Part shown: positions 14,081 through 22,679 of the stretch, in pieces
Layout: each line of letters begins with the position of its first letter
How positions within the stretch are numbered: the first letter of the stretch is position 1
Assembly (NCBI GenBank): GCA_964580085.1
Contig: CAZOJF010000002.1
Coordinates: 1-28,255, forward strand
Direction of reading: 5' to 3'
From: CAYUWK01 sp964580085
GTDB taxonomy: Bacteria; Patescibacteriota; Minisyncoccia; Minisyncoccales; CG1-02-41-26
DNA: 28,255 nt
Made by a program: the position numbers and the translations under genes
Notes under the pieces: generated by a model
Told to the model about the DNA's origin: nothing
Database searches by the model: none
Seen by the model: only the letters and a program-made list of their open reading frames with translations

Positions 14081-15487
14081 ATGAAAAGAATTTTTATAAA
14101 TGAAACTATAAAACATATTGATGAAAAAGTTAGATTGTGTGGTTGGGTAGATTCTCGCCGAGATCATGGCCAAATCATTTTTATTGATTTAAGAGACAAA
14201 ACTGGATTAGCTCAAATAGTGTTTACTAACGAGCTAGATAAAAAAATATATAAACTTTCCGAGACCTTAAGGCCCGAATGGGTTATAGAAGTAATCGGGA
14301 CTATCAAGCAAAGACCAGAAAAAATGAAAAACGAAAAGATTGAAACAGGGGGGATAGAGATAAAAGCTGAAAAACTTAATATTTATAACAAGGCTGAAAC
14401 ATTGCCTTTCTCTGTCCAGACTGATGGATATGAAGTAAATGAAGAAAAAAGATTAAAGTACCGCTATTTAGATTTAAGAAGAAAAAGACTTCAAAAAAAC
14501 TTAAGAATGCGCCAAGAAGTTATTTACTTTATGAGAACTTATCTTAAGAAAAAAGGGTTTGTGGAAGTAGAAACACCTCTTTTAACCAAATCTACGCCCG
14601 AAGGAGCTCGGGATTTTCTAGTCCCAGCAAGATTACAACCTGGAAAATTTTATGCTTTACCCCAGTCTCCTCAACAATATAAACAACTTTTAATGGTAGC
14701 TGGCTTAGAAAGATATTTTCAAATTGCCAGATGTCTTCGAGATGAAGATCCTAGATCCGATAGACAAGCAGAACACACCCAACTAGATATTGAAATGTCT
14801 TTTATAGAGACAGAAGACATATTAAATCTTATTGAGACACTTTATATTGAGACATGCCAAATACTATTTCCAGAGAAAAAAATTAAAGAAATCCCTTTTC
14901 CCAGAATGACATACCAAGAAGCAGCTAAAAAATATAATACTGATAAGCCAGACTTAAGAAAAAATAAAAAAGATAATAATGAACTTGCTTTTTGTTTTGT
15001 CACTGATTTTCCTATGTTTGAATGGCACGAAGGAGATAAAAGATGGGGAGCAATGCATCATCCATTTACAATGCCTCAATCTGAAAATATAGAAGAAATT
15101 AAAAAACATCCTGAAAAGATATTAGCTCATCAATATGACCTTGCCTTAAACGGATTTGAAATTGCCGGAGGTAGTATAAGAAGCACCAATCTTGAAGTTT
15201 TGACTGCTGTATTTGAAGTTTTAGGACATACATCTGCAGAAACTAAAGAACAATTTAAAAATTACTTTGAAGCATTCAAATATGGAGTTCCTCCTCATGG
15301 GGGCATAGCTTCGGGCCTTGATAGATTTTTATCAATACTCTTGAATGAACCAAATATTAGAGAAGTTATTGCTTTCCCAAAAACCGGAGATAATAGGGGA
15401 TTGATGATGGACGTTCCTTCAAAGGTCTCTGAAAAACAATTAAAGGAATTACATATTAAAACGATTAAAGATGATTCCCAAAAATAA
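14081..15487 (+). CDS. aspS: Aspartyl-tRNA synthetase lacking the GAD insertion
   Basis: 468 aa against about 590 in typical bacteria. N-terminal OB anticodon domain (1-105). Class II catalytic core with motif 2 around RCLRDEDPRSDRQAEHTQLD (217-236) and motif 3 in GGIASGLDRF. The bacterial KPDLR segment (289-293) is followed almost at once by the FVTDFPMFEW strand (306-315), so the GAD domain normally between them (over 100 residues) is gone. The bacterial-type motifs argue against an archaeal enzyme. RRDHG near residue 29 has His where non-discriminating AspRSs do, suggesting it may also charge tRNA-Asn; this is inference. Confidence 0.95.
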   Translation: MKRIFINETIKHIDEKVRLCGWVDSRRDHGQIIFIDLRDKTGLAQIVFTNELDKKIYKLSETLRPEWVIEVIGTIKQRPEKMKNEKIETGGIEIKAEKLNIYNKAETLPFSVQTDGYEVNEEKRLKYRYLDLRRKRLQKNLRMRQEVIYFMRTYLKKKGFVEVETPLLTKSTPEGARDFLVPARLQPGKFYALPQSPQQYKQLLMVAGLERYFQIARCLRDEDPRSDRQAEHTQLDIEMSFIETEDILNLIETLYIETCQILFPEKKIKEIPFPRMTYQEAAKKYNTDKPDLRKNKKDNNELAFCFVTDFPMFEWHEGDKRWGAMHHPFTMPQSENIEEIKKHPEKILAHQYDLALNGFEIAGGSIRSTNLEVLTAVFEVLGHTSAETKEQFKNYFEAFKYGVPPHGGIASGLDRFLSILLNEPNIREVIAFPKTGDNRGLMMDVPSKVSEKQLKELHIKTIKDDSQK

Positions 15488-15488
15488 A

Positions 15489-16448
15489 ATGTCTAAAAAT
15501 ATCAAATTATTATTAGTTTCTATTATCCTTAGTATGTTTTTTGGATTCGGAATTAATATTTTTGAAAAAAATGCTGAAGACTTTTTTTATACAATGCAGT
15601 TAGAAAAAACTCCAATTCTATATGCCGATATATCTTTTTCTTCTCTTTTAGAAAAACACTTAAATGAATACGAAAAAACTCATACCTTAGATATTTCAGC
15701 TAAATCTGCAATTTCAATTTTTGTTGATCCCCAAGGGAAAAATAATGTTGTCTTTAAGAAAAATGAGAATCAGAAACTTCCTATTGCTAGTTTAACAAAA
15801 TTAATGACTGCTTTGGTTGTGTCTGATATATACCAAATATCTGATACAATAAAAATATCAAAACAAGCCATAGAACAAGAGGGGAATGAAGTAGAATTAA
15901 AAGTTGGAGAGAAGTTATCAATAAATGAACTTTTACATATAATGTTGATTGAATCAAGTAATGATGCTGCTTATGCCCTAGCAACTCCAGATTTTAAAAC
16001 GCAAAAAATGCCTGAAAAAAGTTTTGTTGACCTAATGAATCTTTATACTTATTATACCCTAGGACTAAGCCTGGAAAACACTCATTTTATAAATTCTACT
16101 GGGCTAGATCCTGAAAAACCTTTTGAAGATATAAACCATTCTACTGTAAAAGATTTAGCAAAATTAGCTCAATATCTACTTCAGAATAAACCAGGAATCA
16201 TAGATATTATTTCTCAAAAAGAGAATACATCTTTTCATTATATGCTGGAAAATACAAATAAACTTTTGGGGGGAGTTGACGGGATAATCGGAGGGAAAAC
16301 AGGATATACGGACGAAGCCGGTGAATGTTTGATATTAATTCTTAAAGGACCAGATAAAAATAGTTATTTTATAAATATAATCCTGGGTTCAAATGATAGA
16401 TTTGGAGAAATGGAAAAGATAATAAATTGGGACAAACAAATTTTTTAA
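15489..16448 (+). CDS. D-alanyl-D-alanine carboxypeptidase (S11 family)
   Basis: 319 aa from the ATG at 15489; an upstream in-frame ATG at 15471 would overlap aspS. An N-terminal signal anchor (about 5-22) places the enzyme outside the membrane. Penicillin-binding motifs are in order: SxxK at S101-LT-K104, SxN at S156-S157-N158, and KTG at 270-272. It trims the terminal D-Ala from peptidoglycan pentapeptides. It ends soon after the transpeptidase fold, so the C-terminal domain of DacA-type enzymes is absent. It is directly upstream of mraY, linking maturation with lipid I synthesis. Confidence 0.93.
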   Translation: MSKNIKLLLVSIILSMFFGFGINIFEKNAEDFFYTMQLEKTPILYADISFSSLLEKHLNEYEKTHTLDISAKSAISIFVDPQGKNNVVFKKNENQKLPIASLTKLMTALVVSDIYQISDTIKISKQAIEQEGNEVELKVGEKLSINELLHIMLIESSNDAAYALATPDFKTQKMPEKSFVDLMNLYTYYTLGLSLENTHFINSTGLDPEKPFEDINHSTVKDLAKLAQYLLQNKPGIIDIISQKENTSFHYMLENTNKLLGGVDGIIGGKTGYTDEAGECLILILKGPDKNSYFINIILGSNDRFGEMEKIINWDKQIF

Positions 16449-16451
16449 TAT

Positions 16452-17507
16452 ATGTTTTCTATCGATGTAATTAAAATTTTATTTCTTTTTACTTTTTCTT
16501 CCTTTTTAGCAATACTCTGGACACCTATTTTAACTCATTTTCTTTATAAATATAAACTTTGGAAAAAAGAAGCTAGAAAAAAAGCAATAGATGGAAAATC
16601 AGCATCTGTTTTTTATGCTCTTCATAAAGAAAAAGAAGTGGGAACTCCTAGGTTAGGAGGACTTTTAATTTGGATTACCGTTGTTTTTGTAATTTTACTT
16701 TTTGCAATTCTGGCTAAAGTTTTTGATAATTCTTTATTGGAAAAGTTTAATTTTCTGTCAAGAAGCCAAACCTATCTTCCGTTGGGAATATTAATAGCAG
16801 CATCTTTATTGGGACTTGGAGACGATATACTCCAGGTTTTTGGTAAAGGAAAATATATAGGAGGTGGGATGAAATTTTCTAGACGACTTTTTCTTATGAT
16901 TATAATAGCTGGAATTGGTGCCTGGTGGTTTTATTCTAAATTAGGATGGACAACTATTTTTATCCCTCCAATTGGAGATATTAATATAGGCTTTTTCTAT
17001 GTACCTCTTTTTATCATGACCACTCTCGGATGTTGGGCTGGGGGAGTAATAGACGGGATTGATGGTTTAGCCGGCGGAACCCTAGCTGCTATTTTTTCTG
17101 CTTTCTCGATTATTGCTTTTTCCCAAGGCCAAATAGATTTAGCTACTTTTTGTGCTGTTTTAGTAGGAACAATTTTAGCCTTTCTCTGGTTTAATATCCC
17201 TCCTGCCAGATTTTACATGGGAGAAAGCGGAATGATGGGATTAACAGCAACATTAGCCGCAGTTGCTTTTTTAACTAATTCTGTGTTTGTTTTGCCAATT
17301 ATCGCTGGACTATTAGTAATTGAAGCAGGATCAGTAATTTTACAATTATTATCAAAAAAATTTCGTCATAAAAAGATATTTATTTGTTCACCTATTCACC
17401 ATCATCTAGAAGCTATAGGATGGAGCCGACCTAAGATTACTATGAGATTCTGGATTTTAGGTATGATAATGGCAATTATTGGAGTAATTATTAAATTATT
17501 GTCTTGA
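16452..17507 (+). CDS. mraY: Phospho-N-acetylmuramoyl-pentapeptide transferase
   Basis: 351 aa with about ten membrane helices. Makes lipid I from UDP-MurNAc-pentapeptide and undecaprenyl phosphate. Family motifs: LGLGDDILQVFGKGK (paired Asp), GGVIDGIDGLAGGT and the HHHLEAIGW loop near the C-terminus. The third catalytic aspartate is normally in a MGDxGS motif; here the DNA reads ATG GGA GAA AGC, giving MGESGMMG, so Asp is replaced by Glu. This may be a lineage feature rather than a defect, since the rest is well conserved. Confidence 0.95.
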   Translation: MFSIDVIKILFLFTFSSFLAILWTPILTHFLYKYKLWKKEARKKAIDGKSASVFYALHKEKEVGTPRLGGLLIWITVVFVILLFAILAKVFDNSLLEKFNFLSRSQTYLPLGILIAASLLGLGDDILQVFGKGKYIGGGMKFSRRLFLMIIIAGIGAWWFYSKLGWTTIFIPPIGDINIGFFYVPLFIMTTLGCWAGGVIDGIDGLAGGTLAAIFSAFSIIAFSQGQIDLATFCAVLVGTILAFLWFNIPPARFYMGESGMMGLTATLAAVAFLTNSVFVLPIIAGLLVIEAGSVILQLLSKKFRHKKIFICSPIHHHLEAIGWSRPKITMRFWILGMIMAIIGVIIKLLS

Positions 17508-17510
17508 CAA

Positions 17511-18827
17511 ATGTTTTTACAAAATTTAAAAAATAAATTAGAGAATAAAAAAATATTAATTCTTGGTTTTGGCGAAGAAGGAATAGATAATTATTTAGCT
17601 CTCAGAAAATTATTCCCTAAAAAAAATTTAGCTATTGCGGACAAATTAGAATTTAAAAATTTTGACAAAAAAATACAACAAATCATTAAAAAAGATAAAA
17701 ATTTAAAACTTTATTTTAATAAAAATTACCTCGATTCTCTTAAAAACTACGAACTAATAATTAAAACACCTGGTATTAACATAAGGGAGATAAAGCCATT
17801 TCTAAGAAAAAAAATAACTTCTCAAACAAAGATCTTTTTTGAATACTGCCCAGGTAAAATTATTGGCGTAACCGGAACAAAGGGAAAAGGAACAACCTGT
17901 TCTTTAATCTATGAGATATTAAAAAAAGCTAAGATTAATGCTCATTTAATAGGAAATATAGGTCAGCCTGTCTTCCAAAAATTATTAAAAGCAAAAACAA
18001 ATGATATTTTTGTTTACGAGCTTTCTTCTCATCAACTGCAAGGCCTTAAAAAATCTCCTCATATTGCTGTATTTTTAAATCTTTATCCAGACCATCTAGA
18101 TTATTACCAGAATCTTAAAGAATATTACAAGGCAAAAGAAAGTATTTTTAAATATCAGACAAAAAAGGATTATCTTATTTTTAATTCTAAGCAAAAAATA
18201 TTAAGAGATATTGTCAAAAAATCAAAAGCAAAAAAAATTCCTATTAAAAACATTCTCTCTTGGAAAGATATTCCTAAAAACTTGAATTTGTTCGATTTAG
18301 AAGCATCTATCTTGGTTGCTAAAATTCTAAAAATCTCTGAAAAAGATATTAGACAAGCTATAAAATCCTTCAAACCTTTAAATCATCGATTAGAGTTTGT
18401 GGGAAAATATAAAGGCATAGAATTCTATAATGATTCTTTCGCCACTATTCCGGAATCAACTATTTTGGCTATAAATACTTTAAAGAATGTTAAAACTTTA
18501 ATGTTAGGAGGATCAAGAAAAGGAAAAATTGATTTTACTAATTTAGCCAAAGAAATCTTAAAAAATAACATAGAAAATATTATTCTTTTTCCCTCAACTG
18601 GCCAAGAAATATGGCAATTTATTTGTTTTAAAAAAAGGGGGAAATTACCCCAGCATTTTTTTGTTAGCAATATGAATCAAGCCGTAAATACAGCTTATAA
18701 ATATACCAAAAAGGGGAATATCTGTTTACTTTCACCGGCTTGTGCCAGTTTTAGTATTTTTAAAAATTACAAAGAAAGAGGAAATCTTTTCAAAAAATAC
18801 GTAAAAATCTATGGTAAAAAACCCTAA
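17511..18827 (+). CDS. murD: UDP-N-acetylmuramoylalanine--D-glutamate ligase
   Basis: 438 aa. Adds D-Glu to UDP-MurNAc-L-Ala. N-terminal Rossmann segment ILILGFGEEG, ATP loop GVTGTKGKGTT where most MurD have GTNGKST, ELSSHQLQ, NLYPDHLDYY with the downstream YKAKESIF lysine, then NDSFATIP and LSPACASFSIF of the C-terminal domain. Complete. Its last 17 bp overlap the ftsW start. Confidence 0.95.
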   Translation: MFLQNLKNKLENKKILILGFGEEGIDNYLALRKLFPKKNLAIADKLEFKNFDKKIQQIIKKDKNLKLYFNKNYLDSLKNYELIIKTPGINIREIKPFLRKKITSQTKIFFEYCPGKIIGVTGTKGKGTTCSLIYEILKKAKINAHLIGNIGQPVFQKLLKAKTNDIFVYELSSHQLQGLKKSPHIAVFLNLYPDHLDYYQNLKEYYKAKESIFKYQTKKDYLIFNSKQKILRDIVKKSKAKKIPIKNILSWKDIPKNLNLFDLEASILVAKILKISEKDIRQAIKSFKPLNHRLEFVGKYKGIEFYNDSFATIPESTILAINTLKNVKTLMLGGSRKGKIDFTNLAKEILKNNIENIILFPSTGQEIWQFICFKKRGKLPQHFFVSNMNQAVNTAYKYTKKGNICLLSPACASFSIFKNYKERGNLFKKYVKIYGKKP

Positions 18828-19920
18828 TATTAATTATACCTTGCTGGGTATTGTTGGAGCATTGATACTTCTGGGGATCGTAATGATTTCAACTGTTTCT
18901 GGCCCCTTAAGTTTGGAAAAATTTGGAAATACCTGGCATTATTCAATTCATCAACTTTTATTTGGAATAGTTCCGGGACTTTTCTTGGGATTTTTGTTTT
19001 TTAAAATCCCTTTATCTGTTATAAAAAAATATACTGTTCCTCTTTTAATCTTAAATATGATTGCCTTGATATTAGTATTCGTTCCCAAAATAGGTGTTTC
19101 TTTAAATAATTCAAATCGTTGGATATCATTAGGGCCTGTTCTTTTTCAACCTTCAGAATTTTTAAAAATTAGTTTTTTGATTTATATTTCTGCTTGGCTT
19201 AGTAAAAAAAAATCTGGAAAACGAACTGCGCTTGCTTTCTTTGCAATTTTAATTATTATGGCAATTTTCTTAATTCTGCAACCAGATATGGGGACATTAA
19301 TGATAATAATAGCTTCTGGTATCTGTTTATATTTTATAACCCCAACATCTATTTGGTATAAAATTTATATATTTATAGCAATGGGTATGTTATCTGTTCT
19401 TATGGCAATATTTGCTCCCTATAGAATGCAAAGATTACTTAGTTTTCTTCATCCTGAACTAAATCCCTTAAAAGAAAACTATCAAATAAATCAATTATTA
19501 ATGTCCATTGGTTCTGGTAAAATATTTGGGATTAATCCTCCTTTTGGTCTGGGAACAAGCCAGCAAAAGTTTGGCTTTTTACCAAATTCCATGTCGGATT
19601 CAATATTTGCTATAATAGGAGAAGAAATGGGGTTTATAGGATGTATAATGGTTATTTTCCTTTTCTTATTTCTTTTATGGAAAGGTTTTAAAATAGCTCA
19701 GAAATGTTCGGATAAATTTCTTTATCTATTGGCATCAGGTATTACTATATATTTAGTGACCCAAGCATTTTTTAACATAGGAGCCGTAACTAGCTTGCTT
19801 CCTTTGACAGGCATACCATTGCCCTTTATTAGTTACGGGGGATCGCATATAATAGTAGAAATGATAGGAGTGGGAATACTTTTGAATATTTCTAAACATC
19901 AAAGTCTTAATCTAAAATAA
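18811..19920 (+). CDS. ftsW: FtsW/RodA-type peptidoglycan glycosyltransferase
   Basis: 369 aa SEDS-family membrane protein with about ten helices. Polymerises lipid II with a partner class B PBP. Motifs: NRWISLGPVLFQPSEF, LQPDMGTLMI, the catalytic loop FGFLPNSMSDSIFAIIGEE with the conserved Asp, and SYGGSH near the C-terminus. It is called FtsW rather than RodA from its place between murD and murG; no class B PBP is in the window. Confidence 0.92.
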   Translation: MVKNPNINYTLLGIVGALILLGIVMISTVSGPLSLEKFGNTWHYSIHQLLFGIVPGLFLGFLFFKIPLSVIKKYTVPLLILNMIALILVFVPKIGVSLNNSNRWISLGPVLFQPSEFLKISFLIYISAWLSKKKSGKRTALAFFAILIIMAIFLILQPDMGTLMIIIASGICLYFITPTSIWYKIYIFIAMGMLSVLMAIFAPYRMQRLLSFLHPELNPLKENYQINQLLMSIGSGKIFGINPPFGLGTSQQKFGFLPNSMSDSIFAIIGEEMGFIGCIMVIFLFLFLLWKGFKIAQKCSDKFLYLLASGITIYLVTQAFFNIGAVTSLLPLTGIPLPFISYGGSHIIVEMIGVGILLNISKHQSLNLK

Positions 19921-19934
19921 AACTTTACAAAATT

Positions 19935-21053
19935 ATGGAAATAGTTTTTACAGGCGGAGGCACAGGAGGACATCTTTTTCCTATAATAGCAATCGCAAAA
20001 GAAATGCGAAAAATTTATGATAAACAAGATCTTAAAATGTTTTATATTGGGCCTAAAGATGATTACAGTTTGGATTTATTAAATGAAGAAAATATTATTA
20101 TTAAAAGAGTTTTAGCTGGCAAATTAAGAAGGTATTTTTCTTTTAAAAATATAATTGATATTTTTAAAATCCCTATTGGCATTTTGCAATCATTCTTTTA
20201 TCTTTTCTTTTTAGCACCTGACTTAGTAGTGAGCAAAGGCGGATATGGTTCTTTCCCAGTAGCTGTAGCAGCTAGAATATTACACACTCCAATTATTTTA
20301 CACGAATCTGATATTGTTCCTGGATTGGTTTCCAAAAAAACAAGTAAATGGACAATCGAGATTTTTACTTCTTTCCCTAATACCGAGTTTTTCCCCAAAA
20401 AAAAGATAATCAATATAGGAAATGCTATTCGAAAAAGTATTTTAAATGGCTCAGAGAAAGAGGCTAAACAGGTCTTTGGGTTAATGGCTGATAAACCCCT
20501 AATATTGATTCTAGGGGGATCTCAGGGCTCTCAGAAGATAAATGATGTGATATTGTCAATCCTGCCCGAAATACTCCAAAATTTTGAAATTATACATCAA
20601 ACAGGAACTAAAAACTTTTCTCAAGTTAAAAATGAATCCAACACTATTTTAACCCCTTTATTCAGAAAATATTATCATCCCTTTCCATTTTTAGATGAAA
20701 GAGAATACAAGAATGCCCTTCGTGTTTGTTCTTTAGTTGTCTCCAGAGCGGGAGCAGGAACTATTTTTGAAATTGCATCAAGCAAAAAAGCAAGCATTTT
20801 AATACCATTACCTCATTCGGCTCAAAATCATCAAGTCAAAAATGCATATGCTTATTATAAAACTGGAGCCTGCCAAGTTGTGGAACAAGAAAATTTAAAG
20901 CCTCATTTTTTCTTAGAGAAATTAAAATATTTGTTTTCTAGGCCTCAAGATATTAAAAAGATGTCTCTAAGTGCTCAAGAATTTTCAAGACCAAAAGCAG
21001 CTGAAATGATAGCTTCTTATATTTTAGAATATCTTTCACCTCCAAAAAAATGA
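19935..21053 (+). CDS. murG: Lipid II synthase GlcNAc transferase
   Basis: 372 aa. Transfers GlcNAc to lipid I at the inner membrane face. N-terminal GGGTGGHLFPIIAIA, VSKGGYGSFPVAVAA, HESDIVPG, then GGSQGSQKIN and the UDP-GlcNAc site SRAGAGTIFEIAS with HQVKNA. Complete. The stop overlaps the gltX ATG (ATGA at 21050-21053), suggesting coupled translation. Confidence 0.96.
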   Translation: MEIVFTGGGTGGHLFPIIAIAKEMRKIYDKQDLKMFYIGPKDDYSLDLLNEENIIIKRVLAGKLRRYFSFKNIIDIFKIPIGILQSFFYLFFLAPDLVVSKGGYGSFPVAVAARILHTPIILHESDIVPGLVSKKTSKWTIEIFTSFPNTEFFPKKKIINIGNAIRKSILNGSEKEAKQVFGLMADKPLILILGGSQGSQKINDVILSILPEILQNFEIIHQTGTKNFSQVKNESNTILTPLFRKYYHPFPFLDEREYKNALRVCSLVVSRAGAGTIFEIASSKKASILIPLPHSAQNHQVKNAYAYYKTGACQVVEQENLKPHFFLEKLKYLFSRPQDIKKMSLSAQEFSRPKAAEMIASYILEYLSPPKK

Positions 21054-22588
21054 TTAAACAAGATTTAAAATTAATAAGCCCCGGTCAAGTAAGGGTTCGT
21101 ATGGCCCCTTCACCAACAGGACATTTACATATTGGTACTGCCCGGACAGCTCTTTTTAATTATCTTTTTGCTGAAAAATATAATGGAAGTTTTATTTTAA
21201 GAATCGAAGATACTGACCCTGAAAGATCAAAAAAAGAATACGAAAAAGAGATTATTGATGGATTTAAATGGTTAGGCCTAAATTGGTCGGAAGGGCCCGA
21301 TGAGGGAGGAGAGTATGGTCCCTATTATCAGTCAAAAAGAAAAAAGATTTACGCAAAATATATTCAAAAACTTCTAGAACAAGAAAAAGCATATTATTGT
21401 TTTTGTTCTAAAGAAGAATTACAAGCTAGAAAAGAATATCAAATGAGCGTAGGGGAGTCAACTGTTTATTCTGGTAAGTGTAGAAATCTTTCCCCGGAAA
21501 AGGTAAATAGATACTTAGCAGAGAAAAAACCTTTTATTATTAGGTTAAAAAATCCATGTAAGAAAATTGAATTTAATGATTTAATTCGTGGAAAAATAGA
21601 GTTTGATTCTGCTCTTTTTGGAGATTTCTCTATTGCCAAAGGCCCTGATGATCCTTTATATAATTTAGCTTGTGTTATAGATGATTTTGAGATGAAAATA
21701 ACTCATATAATAAGAGGGGAAGACCATATTTCTAATACACCCAAGCAGATCCTAATAGAAGAAGCTCTGGGATTCCCTCAGCCCCAATTTGCCCATTTGC
21801 CTTTAATCCTGGGTCCAGATAAAAGTAAATTAAGCAAAAGACATGGAGCTACATCTATTACTGAATATCGGGAAAATGGTTATTTGCCCGAAGCCTTAAT
21901 TAATTTTATATCTCTTTTAAGCTGGAATCCTGGAACCGAAAGAGAAATTTTTTCCATGCCTTCTTTGATTAAAGAGTTTTCTATTGAAAAAATACAAAAA
22001 TCAGGCGCTGTTTTCAATGTTGATAAATTAGATTGGATGAATGGTTTTTATATAAGAGAAAAGTCTCTTAAAAAACTAACCCAAGAATGCATTCCTTATT
22101 TGGAAAAAAGTAATCTTATAAAAACAGAGATTGAATTTGACGGTTTACCAAGAGAATCTTATGAAATTGTGGAAACCAAAGAAAAAATAAGTCTTAAAAA
22201 GATTGAAAAGATTATCGGTTTATATCAAGAAAGATTAAAAAAGTTATCCGAAATAGGAGAGTTAACCTATTACTTCTTTAGGAAGGATTTAGATTACGAT
22301 AAAGAACTTTTGAGATGGAAAGATATGCAAGATAAAGAAATCAAAAATGTTCTTAAAAGACTTAAGAAACTCTTATCCAAAATAAAACCTGAGAATTGGA
22401 CTGAACAAAATTTAACAGATACTTTAATGGAAGAAGCTGACAAAATGGAAAACAGAGGTGAAATGTTATGGCCATTAAGAGCAGCTTTGACAGGAGAAAG
22501 AGCTTCGGCCGGACCTTTTGAAGTTGCGGCTGTATTAGATAAAGAAAAAACACTAACTAGGATAGACTTTGCCCTATCTAAAGTATAA
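21050..22588 (+). CDS. gltX: Glutamyl-tRNA synthetase
   Basis: 512 aa class I synthetase. HIGH-type HIGT at residues 27-30 in PSPTGHLHIGTART, IEDTDPERS, IRGEDHISNTP, and KMSKS-type KLSKR at 260-264. The helical anticodon domain is complete (C-terminal EVAAVLDKEKTLTRI). With no GlnRS seen here it may be non-discriminating and work with GatCAB, but the window cannot show this. It is the last gene of the run; the xer promoter begins 9 bp after its stop. Confidence 0.96.
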   Translation: MIKQDLKLISPGQVRVRMAPSPTGHLHIGTARTALFNYLFAEKYNGSFILRIEDTDPERSKKEYEKEIIDGFKWLGLNWSEGPDEGGEYGPYYQSKRKKIYAKYIQKLLEQEKAYYCFCSKEELQARKEYQMSVGESTVYSGKCRNLSPEKVNRYLAEKKPFIIRLKNPCKKIEFNDLIRGKIEFDSALFGDFSIAKGPDDPLYNLACVIDDFEMKITHIIRGEDHISNTPKQILIEEALGFPQPQFAHLPLILGPDKSKLSKRHGATSITEYRENGYLPEALINFISLLSWNPGTEREIFSMPSLIKEFSIEKIQKSGAVFNVDKLDWMNGFYIREKSLKKLTQECIPYLEKSNLIKTEIEFDGLPRESYEIVETKEKISLKKIEKIIGLYQERLKKLSEIGELTYYFFRKDLDYDKELLRWKDMQDKEIKNVLKRLKKLLSKIKPENWTEQNLTDTLMEEADKMENRGEMLWPLRAALTGERASAGPFEVAAVLDKEKTLTRIDFALSKV

Positions 22589-22596
22589 ATAGGGGG

Positions 22597-22625
22597 TTGA
22601 CAAGGCTCTAAAGAGCCTATATTAT
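22597..22625 (+). promoter_or_regulatory. Promoter of the Xer recombinase gene
   Basis: TTGACA (22597-22602), 17-bp spacer, TATTAT (22620-22625), the strongest -35/-10 pair in the window together with that at 28164. The start near 22632 puts the dif-like site inside the 5' leader. Confidence 0.75.
22604..22617. promoter_or_regulatory. Palindrome inside the promoter spacer
   Basis: GGCTCT, AA, AGAGCC is a perfect 6-bp inverted repeat filling the spacer between the -35 and -10 boxes. It is GC-rich in an AT-rich context and lacks a T run, so an operator is more likely than a terminator. The regulator is unknown. Confidence 0.55.
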
Positions 22626-22636
22626 TAATAGAGTAT

Positions 22637-22664
22637 ACTTCGCAGAATAATAGTTTATCGAAGT
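22637..22664. other. dif: dif-like Xer recombination site
   Basis: 28 bp in the 11-6-11 layout of dif: left arm ACTTCGCAGAA (22637-22647), centre TAATAG, right arm TTTATCGAAGT (22654-22664). The right arm read in reverse is ACTTCGATAAA, matching the left arm at 8 of 11 positions. The perfect outer match extends by 3 bp on each side (TAT/ATA). The left arm matches the Bacillus subtilis dif arm ACTTCCTAGAA at 9 of 11 positions (from memory). It lies 15 bp before the ATG of a lone Xer gene, as dif sites lie beside single-recombinase XerS and XerH genes. Confidence 0.7.
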
Positions 22665-22679
22665 ATAGCCTATAAACAT

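Noticed and set aside
22634..22667. The 34-bp extent and ACTTCG core recall loxP (13-8-13)
   Set aside because: Only six arm bases agree with loxP, while the 11-6-11 layout and Xer-type recombinase next to it fit dif better.
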